DNA from: Mikania micrantha | Lineage: Eukaryota > Streptophyta > Magnoliopsida > Asterales > Asteraceae | Reading direction: 5' to 3' | Assembly: GCA_009363875.1 (NCBI GenBank) | Contig: CM018694.1 | Span: 29,025,415-29,089,414 of the forward strand | DNA: 64,000 nt | Shown: piece after piece, positions 47,062 through 58,177 of the stretch | Layout: each line of letters opens with the position of its first letter | How positions within the stretch are numbered: position 1 is the first letter of the stretch | Translations under genes and position numbers: made by a program | Notes under the pieces: generated by a model | The model's database searches: none | Seen by the model: only the letters and a program-made list of their open reading frames with translations | Told to the model about the DNA's origin: nothing

Positions 47062-48759
47062 TGATTATGGTGTTTTAAATTAGCCAGAGGTGCTGGTGAT
47101 ATAGTTGGATTACATAATATAATCATATTTGTGAAAATAACCCATTAAGGGAAATAAATGCACAATGTGTGTTGTGTGCAAGTTGATGTTTGAATATGAT
47201 ATATTATTATCTAAACATGATAAACATCCATATGATATATATGTGGATGTGTTTAAATGAGTTTTGGGAACTTTGGGATGGGTTACTTACTTAGTTCATA
47301 TGAACTAATTGTGACCTTATTTGTGATGTTATAGGTCAAAGATTTGCATCGGGCGATCAGATCTGGCATGTTTTGAAGCAGAACCAAACGTTATGTAAAA
47401 TCTTTGGTGGTGTTAAACTTAAACACACTAGTTTTATTAATCATAAATGTAAATGATATGAAATTAAGTGTGTTTAACTCATGAAATGGTAATTTCACGC
47501 TTCCGAACATGATTTTACAGTAAAGTTTAATCTGGGACCTAAAATTTGAGACGTGTAATCGTGTGAAAATTTTGGGTGTTACAAGAAAGAAGCTCAAATA
47601 CATGATAATAACTAACCTAAAGATTGTAATTGCATTCATGCATGCATGCATGTACATATTTCAAGTTGCCACCTTTTCATAATATAAATCTACATACACT
47701 TATAAGTTTATATAATTAAGACTTTTATGGAAGTACCATTCTTATCATGAACCTAATTAAGTTTTAAGAATCTAAATTGTGATGGTTGATTCAAACAAGA
47801 CAACAAGAATAATACATGCATGAATTTATGCATGCATGTACGTATAGATGTATGTATATGTAAGGTTATCACCTTTTCAATATATATATATATCTATGTA
47901 CGTGTATGTTAGCATACTTTAGTTTGGATTAAAAATCAACATTATCTATTTAAAGCTAACAAGTTTTAAAAACTTATATTTTGATGATTACGACTAATGA
48001 AAATACATAAGGACCTCATTTTAACTTATACAATCTCATGTAAATAGAAGCACGTGTTAAACTAAAGGTTAAACACAACAAGCATTACATGATAATAAAA
48101 ACATATGTATTTATGAGAATGAAACATATGAAACACAGGTTGTTGAGTCACCACTGATTCCATCTAAGCGAGCGCGCGTTCTACAAAGCATTGAACTATA
48201 AGTCCTCACTGTGAGTTCTCATAACCCCTTTTAAATCTTTTGCTTTTAAACTCGGGGTGGAACATGTATACCAAAACCACTATAACTTTGATATAACATG
48301 TGTGCAACCGGATGATTATTGAGATATTATTGTGGATGTGTGTGACATCCAATACCTGATCGTCCGGCAAGTCCGTACGGTATGTGTACTTTCACCTTTT
48401 ACTGTGTGTAAATACAATGTATGAACAGTGTTTGTGATAACAGACTTCAAAATACAAGAAACAGTTGTACGTATTTATGTGAAAACTTAAATACTGTAAG
48501 TACAACAACTCACAATAAACAATAGTTGTACGTATTTAGGTGAAAACCTAAGTATAGTTAATACAACGAATCAAGAGAAACAACAGTGTACAAGTAAACA
48601 ACAAGAGCATGTCAGTTGCGATCTGATATCCATAGATGACAGGAATCAGATGGCCGATAAATCAGTACGAAAGCAATGTGGAAACAGGAAGTTTAGTTGA
48701 GTCTGTCAGTGAGGAAACACAATTCAAAACATAAATACAGTGTTATTTTAGAATAACGA

Positions 48760-48905
48760 ACTGACAGTGTGTTTGCGTGGGTGACGATTCACACAAAAAT
48801 ATCTGTGAGTTTAACGTTCTGAAATAATGACTGAAAAGTAGAAAACAAGAATCAGAAAGCAAAACCATCGTTGTGTTCATTCGGGTGACGATTCGAACGA
48901 ATACG
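48760..48905 (+). repeat. GGTGACGAT hairpins (type 2) in LTR C
   Basis: GTTTGCGTGGGTGACGAT then TCACACAAA; and TTCATTCGGGTGACGAT then TCGAACGAA. Confidence 0.7.
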
Positions 48906-49121
48906 CGCGAAGGCGACGCGATCTGACGAAATGAAACCGATAAACGATACGAACGAAATAAATTAAGAAAAACAAATTTAGAAGATTTATTAGGAATCAC
49001 AACCATTAAAATATTAAAAACAAAACCTTTTATTTAAAATATGTAAAATACGCATGTAAAAATCCGGAAACGCAACGGAGACGAAAAACGAGCAACCGAA
49101 ACGAACCCGAACACCCCGAAG

Positions 49122-49130
49122 TATAAAAAG
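49122..49130 (+). promoter_or_regulatory. TATA box of LTR C
   Basis: TATAAAAAG followed by AAATGAG...CTCATTT (49134-49156) and CT-rich sequence. Confidence 0.6.
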
Positions 49131-49539
49131 CCTAAATGAGGCTTCCTACCTCATTTATTTCACTCTTTGTCTCTCTCTAAACACTCCATTCCCGAACCTC
49201 CTCTCTCTCTCTAGAAAATCACCTTGAAAGCATCATAACTTGTTCATTTTTTGGTGAAATCGGGTGTTCTTGGTGTCCACACGTAGCTACCAACGTCCTC
49301 TACATAGAAGTACAACTGATATGAAGGTTTAACCAGTAAAAATCGAGGTATGGAAGCTTGTATGTCACGAAAGATTAGGGTTTTCTACAACCTTAGTTCG
49401 ACCCATCAACACTAGCCGATTCTAACCCATTTCCCACGCACCTTACGCTCTCGGGAACTCATTAGGGCATACCATTACCATGGGAACGAACTGGAGCAGT
49501 CTAGATTCGATGACGATGATGATGTTGCATGTTTAGGTT

Positions 49540-50060
49540 CGTGTGGAAGCTGGCTAGCCGAACCTCGGTTGAATGGGACGAAGGGTGAACGAACCTTTGA
49601 TCTTGGCCGAACCTTCGATCAGCTGGGTTGTTTCTTGACTAAACTGAAGAGGGAGCCACGAACCTTGAGTTCCCGAACCCATGCTGGACCAATCTTCCAT
49701 CACCGAACCAAGGGTTCGCACATCACTACCACCGAACCTGCATGATCAGACGAACCATCATCAACGAACCTAGCTGCTGCGAACCTCCCATGGCCGAACC
49801 TCCTTTGAACAAACCTGCTACCATCACCGAGCCTTCATTGCCGAACCTAGGTGTGAGCCACGAACCTTCCTATCAGCACCGAACCTAGTTGAGTTGGACG
49901 AACCTCTCATGCAAATCGCGAACATGTACTCGGCCGACCTCATGCATGGGCGAACCTCCACCTTGCCGAACCATTTCATAAGATGCGAACCTTACCCTTG
50001 CGAACCTGGGAGTTGCTAGACCAGTGGATTGTCCGAACCTTTACCCCAAACGAACCCAAG
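49540..50060 (+). repeat. GAACC motif cluster, LTR C
   Basis: More than 20 CGAACC(T/C) copies at irregular spacing, as in the A LTRs. Confidence 0.8.
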
Positions 50061-50849
50061 GTTCGCTGGAAATTGGAACCATCCCCTTCGATCGGTTTAA
50101 GTCTAACTTCTTGGCCCATGCTGATCCACTTAGCCCAACACCTCATTCGACCCAAGCAATCATAACTGGCCCAAGTGACTCATGGGGCCCATGTGACTGA
50201 TTCGACCCACCTTGATTTATTGGGCTCACATACATAACATTCGGCCCAAGGTTAATTGATCGGCCCAATGGGTTAAAAATGCAAACTAACACTTGAATTA
50301 GATTGTTAAGAATGAGATGCATGGGAATTGGATTAGTAATCATGGTTTTATTACAAACGTGGTGGGTGTGGGGTTAAAAAAATTAATGACACCTAAGGCA
50401 CTAAATCTTTACAAGAATGGTTCATGGTTACCTAATAATCATGTAACCCCAATTTAAGTGTTAGAAGAACAACATGAAAAGCTGAAAGCCTGAACTATAA
50501 TCTAAGCTTTAGATTAGAACACAATGATGGATTTCAAGTTCACACAACATAACAAAGTCAAAACAAAGGTTAAAGGATAATATTGCATGGGAATTATGGC
50601 TTTTACTACAAAAGTGATGGCTTTTGGGCCTAAGACATTTCACAAACTCAACACATTAAGGGCCGAATAAAGACCGAGACTCACAAGTGTTAGCCAACTC
50701 TAGGGCTAACACATACACACACAAACACTTACAACTCATACTTATAAGTTACATACAACGTGAAATCAATACAGGATCGTGAATACAACAAGTACAATCA
50801 AGAGCGCGTGCATTCTTGTTTAAGCTAAGTCAACCACAACTACTACAAG

Positions 50850-52550
50850 GTGAGTTCATACGCCCCTTTTCTAATCTTAACTGATTTTAAACTCTCGGGG
50901 CTGAGAAACATGCTTAACTTTTATTTATTTAAAAGTTTTAGTTTAACATATTGCTTATACTTTGAGTTAGATAATATTGCTGGACTTATTATCGTTTATC
51001 ATTGTATGCATGCTTGTATGATCATGATATGACAGGGAAAACTAAGATGAATATGATAATATAACTTCATAACTCATCAACACAATAGAATAATATAGTT
51101 GTAAGATTATATCTTACAACACTTAATTATTCTTACAAAAACAAACACTGAGATTATCACAGGTGAACATGATGACAACAACAACACAAACATGAATGAT
51201 ATGAAGATAATATATCTTCATAATATCAGTTAACACCAGAGTTAGCTAAGTGCAATAAGACAAGTTCTTATAACACTCAGCTTATAACTCTGTGCATACT
51301 ACAAGATAACACGAAACAAGTATCATCCACCACCTGAGTCGACTAAGTGTAGTAAGACTAGTTCTTACCACATCTTAGTGACAACAGGGTGACTATATGG
51401 AACAACAAAGAATGACAATCGTGATAACGTAACTTCATGATAACAACATCATTCACACAACAATTAACATCGTATAATAAGACAAGATCTTATTTAACTT
51501 TGTTAACAACAACGAGAACATACAACATTGAGAACAAACAACACTGATGAACACAATAAAATTAATTACTATTGAACTGTCTGCATTATATCATTTCAAT
51601 CATATGCCATGTACTCAAGTTGATCATTGTAAGTCCCTTTCACAAATCGCTGACCAGTTAATTTGACGTGACTAAACCGACGATAGCATAGTGGTACCAT
51701 AGGTTTGACAAACCTCTAGCTTGTAGGGCTAATATGTTGATCGTATTGATTCATTGGCAAGTAACGTATGACCGGTGACATGGCGACGAACAGTCAGGGT
51801 CTGGTAAGCGACACATGGTGATATTAATCTGCAGTGAAATTGTAATTAATCCATCGTTACTCGTTGACTAGTAGACTGAGGAATTTATTTTCTCTCATAT
51901 CATATTACTAGTAACCGTTTCGATGAGGTCTACGGTAATACAAAGTGGTAGAGGTAAATCGGATGCATTGAAATCTGATTACGTGAGGATTGCAATGGAT
52001 TCCTTTTAGGCTCTATGCACTCCAAGTTGAAAACATATATCAATTGGTTAACTAACACTCTTATTATTTAAAGGTGATTAACAGTTAACCCCACAAGTAA
52101 TAGAATAATAACAAGGATCAGATTAAATTAATCTACTTTCCTTAACACATTGAGGGTTTATCAATACTTCGGTTTGATAACTAAACCCCTCTTATCATAT
52201 TATTCTACGTGTGATACAATGGGTGATGAACACAAACGGACGGGTGAAAGGAAAATGGGTATCTATAGTTGTATTGCAAGTGGTGTTAAGTTCTATTAGG
52301 TATGTGGTGGGATGTTGGCTGGGGCTTGTTCCCCTACATATGCCCTATATATAAGCATAGCTAATAGGATGAGATACTACTTGTAAATACAACTATGGAG
52401 AGGCCATTGGGTGAACAGGTGAATCAAACAACTTACAAGTAACATGTATGACATTGTGATTGAGTATGTGAACAAATTCAAGGTTTTCAATTATCAAACT
52501 TATGAACTCACCAACTAGTGTTGACTTTGTTTAAATGCATGTTTTCTCAG
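50850..52550 (+). other. Putative LTR-leader intron of C
   Basis: CAAG|GTGAGTTCATACGCCCC donor, TGTTTTCTCAG|GTGACGAACAAG acceptor; contains cassette copy 13. Confidence 0.5.
52263..52397 (+). repeat. Hairpin cassette type 1, copy 13 (longest stem)
   Basis: CTATAGTTGTA pairs with TACAACTATGG, CAAGTGGTGTTA with GAGATACTACTTG, and TCTATTAG with CTAATAGGA. The conserved GTGGTGGGATGTTGGC and TACATATGCCCTATATATA are enclosed; inner GGGG/CCCC helix. Confidence 0.88.
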
Positions 52551-53685
52551 GTGACGAACAAGTGTAGTCATCAGGCATTCAGGGATATTGCTAGTGGACT
52601 TTTAGAAGACCTAACTACTTTTTGTGTCGTGCATATTTTGGATTAACAAAACAATGAATCATCTTTTGTATATCTTGTACAGTTACAAGATATAAACTCA
52701 TTGATTCTTTTGATTAGATTTACTTAGTTAAATTATGAGGAAACAATGTAATTTAACTTTGTAATTCTATTTCATTGTCATGTTAGCATTTCTCATTTAT
52801 ATATCATGTGCTATGCAAACAATCTGATCATTTCGATTATCAAACGATATTGCGCCCCGAGAACTTTCCGCCCGACGGGAAAGTCGATCAAGCCCGCCGG
52901 CTCGGGGTGTGACAATGTGGATTATCATAACTCATGTGAGTCATTTTTGATTGAGTTGACTTCGGTCCTCCGCGGTGATTCCACTGTTGATTGACTTGAC
53001 TGCAGTGCTCTGTAGTGTACAGTATTGTTACTTATGTTTATTGGGAATATCGTTGATTGAGTTGAATGATGTCCTCCGCGATGATTCCACCTACTGTTGA
53101 TTGAGTTGACTGAGGTCCTCCGCGGTACATTATATTGAGATTATTATGGTGATTGTTGGTTGTTAATTTTTGATGTGATTGGTTGAGATTGATTGAATGT
53201 ATTTGAATGATTACTTGTGATTATTTGGATTATTTGACTTGGTGTGTTTGATTGTGCGTATGCAGATTGGTATTATCTTACAGGTTCACACGTTTTATTC
53301 TTAAAAGGTTTATAAATATTTTTGGAATAAGTAAAACTTATGATTACTCACCAACTACTCTTGTAGTTTACACTTGATTTTCTACATGTTTCAGGAATTG
53401 AGGAGAAGTAGGTAGAGCATGGTAGCTCTACATCTTTTGGCTATCATCACGTAGGGCCTCAGACTTAGCTAAATTAACTGGATCTCTGAAGACTAGAGTT
53501 TAGTTAGTTTAGCTACATCTTTTGTGTAATTACTGTAATTGAATCATAACGAACATGATTTGTGTGTAAACATTTTAGATCATTAACTGTTATGTGATGA
53601 TATATCTAGATGCCCACGAGCTTATGAACAATCTACACATTCCTTATGGCATCCCGACGTTTCCGCCATCGGTCGGGGTGTTACA

Positions 53686-55955
53686 TTGTAATGGTATCAT
53701 TTCGAATATGTGTTTATTTATTTAAATATATATTCCTATTTGAATTCGATAATTACATAGTCTAATCCATTCATTTGCTCTTATTTTAATTATTTGAAAA
53801 TAATGCTTAATGTTTATGTGTTTTTATGATAATCTTATGAAAATCATTTAAAGTACTTATAAAACTATTTAGAACAATTGTAAAATTATTCATGTTTATA
53901 AAGTTAATGATTTTAGAGTTTAAAAGTGTTTATTTAGAATAATCTTTAAAAAGACTTTGTTTTTATAAAATTTGGTTTTAAAATAATAGTTAACTAATTT
54001 TGTTTTAATAATTATTTATTATTATTATTTTTTTAAACAGTACTTTAAGTTAAATTTAGTTTACTTTTAAATATATGAATTAATATAATTTACCACTTTT
54101 ATTATTTTGCCAATTAATTTTTTTAAATAAGTGTATGCATGTATGATTGTGTGTGTGTGTATATAATGTATTTCCAAAATTTTTTGATATTCCAAAATAG
54201 GTGCATAAAAGTTTTATATAATTTATAAAATAATTTTTAATGTAGTGCTATAGATAATTCTTAACATTTAAATATTTAAAATATGTAAATGTTTTTTTGA
54301 AACTTATCAAAGTTTAAGCAGAAAATTAAAGTAAAAAATATATAAAAATAAAACTAATCATTCTAAAGGATTCTGAATTATATAAAAAAATGGGGAAAAA
54401 AGGAGCCCAAAACCGACTTAATTGGTTAACTTTCGTTCAAGAAATAGAAAACTTAATGGGTTTGTCCTCCCCCAAATTATTTTCAAGAACTCATCTATCC
54501 TAATCCTAGTATCGATGTTAGCCGTGAGACCGGTCGGTGAGGGGCGCCTAATGGTGTCGTTCACCATTTTTTTAATCCTAGTATCGATCCAATTCGATTA
54601 ACCAGGTTATTGTGAGTTTCCCGAATCATGGGGCTTTCGATCCTACCATCTAAACAAATTTAATGGTATGATTTATTACTTGAAATGAAGTCGTTTTGAG
54701 TGGTCTCGAGTGAAGAACAGCCCGACGAGGAGACGAGAGTCCAATTCGACTTTCCAGATCGTCTTAGAGTGAGTTTGTATGTTTTTTCACTTCAGAAACA
54801 AGTCGTGAGTGTGTGTGTGTATATGTCGAAATTGATAGATTGTTAATCAGTTAAATCATTTAGTACATTTTCTAATCGAATTGGTAATAGCTAGTTGTAA
54901 CCGCATTTCTGGTTCACTATTTTTGGAATTCTTGACATGTTTAGCATCGTGATTTTGCGTAGATTATATTATCCTCCTCAATTGAAATGTAAAATCGTGT
55001 TTTAAAAGGTTTTGGTGATAAAACCGGACATGCGGGCTTCGACCAAGAGACTGATTTGAACCAGTTTGAAGTTTCGTGATTTGTCAAGTTTAGCCCTTGA
55101 TCTTATGGGTTCTTATAAGCATAGTTTTTAAATCCTTTTAACTGAGTTTTACGTTTTTTTCTGAATTTACATTTCTGGTTCCACTCTTTATTTAGTTTGT
55201 TATATTATATAAAAGTTGTTTTATAACAACTTTATATTATGTTTTATTAACTCCAAGTTTTATAAATTATATGGCTACATCTAACCTGAGAATATTGTCA
55301 ACATGCCAAACATGTTAAAATCAAATTGCATGTTATCAAAGAACATGTCATTTTCTAGTACTGCAGGTTCCATCAAAATTCTATATTTCTATTTAGATTT
55401 GAGTCAAGAATCAAGATTGCATGATGTGGATAATTTTTCTTTGAATCACCACTCTCTATCATGCAAACTTGTATAATACTAGAATGAATCAATGATAGTT
55501 ACAGCAGAAAATAATAGAAATTAATTGAGGTTTCCCTCAAAAGGTCCAAATTCCCCATGGCAGCTCACATGGAAAAATACACCAAAAAAAAAAAAAAAAA
55601 AAAAAAAAAAGGGAACCATCCATATAAATCTCACTCATAACATAGTCATTTGTAGGCTATGAGAAGGGTGAGATGTAAGTAAACCTTACCTTTATCTCGA
55701 GAAAAAATGCTTTCACATAAACCCCTAACTCAAGCACAAACAGACCGGTATAATCAAACAAATTACAAAAATACGAAAATAAAGAGCTACTAAATTAAGC
55801 AAAATGGTGGCAGGGTAAAAAATTATAATAAAAAAAAAGGGTTACCTCATTTGGTTTAAAACAGTTAGAAAAACTGGCCCTTTAATGACTGACTGTATTA
55901 TAAGAACAACATCGTTAATAAAATTCTTCCAAGGGGCAATTCATAAACATAGCTT
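53686..55955. other. AT-rich flanking DNA without a recognised gene
   Basis: No ORF with protein-like composition. It has GT/TA microsatellite sequence near 54140 and a run of 27 A at 55584-55610. It lies outside element B, which ends at 53685. Confidence 0.5.
55584..55610 (+). repeat. Poly(A) tract, 27 bp
   Basis: Homopolymer next to GGGAACC. It could be the tail of a retroposed sequence, but none was recognised. Confidence 0.9.
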
Positions 55956-58138
55956 CTAGAGGGTTATATTATATATAACTCCCTCCAGATTCGAGATCAC
56001 TCTTCGACTCCCATCAACTTCATGGATCTGTAGCCCATGCTGAATAGCTTCTTTTGTGACCATCACATCCATCCTGCATCAACAAATCCATTACATTTAC
56101 CATTCCCTTCCAACAAATTTATAACTGTCACTAGCTGCTGCAAAGTCAATTATTGCATCCATTTTGAAATTGACTGAGCATCACTTTCTGACATGTAATA
56201 TGTGTTTCTAGAATTCAATGTACAAGAAAAAAGTGAAGAAATCACAACATTTGGGAAAAAGCTTTTGAGCTAAAACAAGTCTCCATTTTTGTATAATCTT
56301 TGGAGGTTTATTACTTGTATTTCTCTATATTGTATAAATCCATGTAGTCATGCTAGACTTTATGTGAAAATGGTTAGAAGGGCGATTTACAAATTAAAAT
56401 GACTGTCTTTGCACATAGCTTATCTCTTCATAGGTTATATAAATCTAACATAACCATTTAAATGACCTGGCTTACAGCTATTAGTCAAGGGATCCTCCTA
56501 ATGCATAAAAGATGGTCAAGAAATACAGCACATATTTTAAAATATTGAATAATGAATTAAACACTAAAACATAAAGACTACCCAGATGCTATATGTAGTA
56601 TTAAAAAAGACAATTACACAGATGCTATATGTAGTATTAAAAAAGACAATTACACATAAAGACTACCCAGATGCTATATGTAGTATTAAAAAAGGCATTT
56701 TCATAACGCCTGTGTCGTGTCAATTTCTAAAGCGTGCTTTTTTAAACCAAGGTTAGTGATAATAACAGCTTGGACTAAATTTTCTCTTTCTCGAAAGTTC
56801 GGATGAAATCCAAAACATTCAAGAGTGGAAAATAGGTACTTCTATCTCACAAACTTATGTTGAAGTACGTGTTGCTTACATTTTTGAACGAGAAATATAA
56901 GCCAATATGAATCTGCATTTCTCTTTTCCTTGCTGACAGAGGAGCTGTTTCACTGTGTCAAAGAGTAGAGGAACACTATTTTGCTGAAAGCTTACAAATT
57001 ATCAAGGAAGAATATAATCGAATGTTACACTAAAAAATTTAATTCATATATCATGCACTTATATCAGCGCTATTAATGAATCTATGAAAAACACGAAACC
57101 AAATGGACACCATATTTACCGGTTTTTCACTTTAATGTGTCACTGGTATAAGATCAGTTGTGTGCAGCATGTGCATGATTAAGATATCACATAATATTTC
57201 TTAAACAATAGGATATAGATGTCGGCTCCAAGAACAAGATCAAATCCATCGGGATACTTCTGTAGAATATAGTTTAGCTGATCAGAGTTTCCCCACTCTA
57301 GTTTCTCTGCACTCAAGGCTGCTGACAACAATCTTTACATCAGACAGCAAGTACCAAAATGAATCAAACCTAGTACTCTTACCAGCACATGAATTAGGAT
57401 TCTCAGAAGATTTATGAAGCTCTATGTTTTTCTTCAATATCTGAAAAAAGAAAGTAGAGTAAATAGTTAAACTATGAAAAAACAAGACTAACCATATAAC
57501 TTTTTGCAGGATAATATAATCTCGCAATCATGCATTGAGGACTTCATCATTATGGTCAGTAAGCACTACTTTACGGCAAAATCTGCTGCAAAGTATACCA
57601 GTAACACCTGCATATGTAGCACAAAATCAGCGGATTCTGAGCCATCATAGTTACATATGTATACAAGAACAAATAGACCATTGCTGTTCTTAAACTTCAA
57701 ACAATGAATAACGTGTATAAAGCACAACTAGACACAAACTCTAGGCACAATAGAATTGAAAAAAAAAAAATCTTGTTACGTTGGAAAAGAAATGACGTAT
57801 AAAAATGAATAAAAAAGTCAACCATTTTTGTGATCTAATCTACAGGATTGCGTTGCGTCAACTTGTAATATGTCTCTTTGAGGACAATTAATAGCAATCG
57901 CTTACCATGAATATTAACTATCACCCTTAACTCCACCCAATTTCATTATTTTGTTCAAGTCTCCTCTAGCTTATCTTGCTTAACTCATGTATCATATATA
58001 CACAGTGTTGTAGGAATCGTCAGGCGCTAGTCAAGTGGTTGAGTAGGGACTGGGTATTAATAGGATAGGAATTCTTATATGTAATTTTTCAAAATCATAC
58101 ATAGAACCAAATTTTCTAAAAATTTTATAAAAACGTTC

Positions 58139-58177
<39 letters not shown>

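Larger units (their letters stand above)
38156..47583 (+). mobile_element. Solo D-family LTR, split by element A2
   Basis: TGTAACAACCGG at 38156 to GGGTGTTACA at 47583; about 2451 bp without A2. The flanks AGAAG (38151) and AGAAA (47584) are a 5-bp duplication with one change. It sits at the point in the B LTR where the 5' copy is uninterrupted (near 5115). No PBS or coding region of its own. Confidence 0.9.
48341..52914 (+). mobile_element. Solo LTR C, related to type A
   Basis: TGTGACATCCAATACC to GGCTCGGGGTGTGACA, 4574 bp, flanked by ATGTG (48336-48340 and 52915-52919). The B 5' LTR is uninterrupted at the corresponding point (near 5455). Internal order is as in A LTRs: type-2 hairpins, promoter, GAACC cluster, donor at 50850, one type-1 cassette, acceptor at 52550, terminus. 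No coding region. Confidence 0.95.
4457..53685 (+). mobile_element. Old Ty3/gypsy chromovirus B, split by nested insertions
   Basis: The parts, in order: truncated 5' LTR (4457-5631 and about 11029-11623), PBS (11627), leader with three hairpin cassettes, gag (12915-13702), pol (18653-21431), PPT (21456), 3' LTR (starting 21466, ending 53685). The two LTRs align directly, for example 4560-5110 against 37610-38145, with about thirty differences in some 530 bases by eye. This is clearly older than E. The 3' LTR, after removal of its insertions, is about 3055 bp from TGTAACATCACTG to GGTCGGGGTGTTACA. The right flank is TTGTA. The left duplication cannot be checked because the 5' LTR is cut at 4457, next to an A-LTR end. 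Confidence 0.85.
21466..53685 (+). mobile_element. 3' LTR of B, interrupted three times
   Basis: Assembled from 21466-22299, 37453-38155, 47589-48340 and 52920-53685 after removing three insertions with their 5-bp duplications. The pieces are collinear with the 5' LTR remnants. The first piece carries a type-1 cassette and two type-2 hairpins. Confidence 0.85.

Noticed and set aside
47391..47657. 88-aa minus-strand ORF at the D/B border
   Set aside because: It crosses an LTR boundary and has no domain.
64..52397. Type-1 cassettes as hammerhead ribozymes or tRNA-like genes
   Set aside because: No CTGATGA/GAAA core and no tRNA A/B boxes or cloverleaf.
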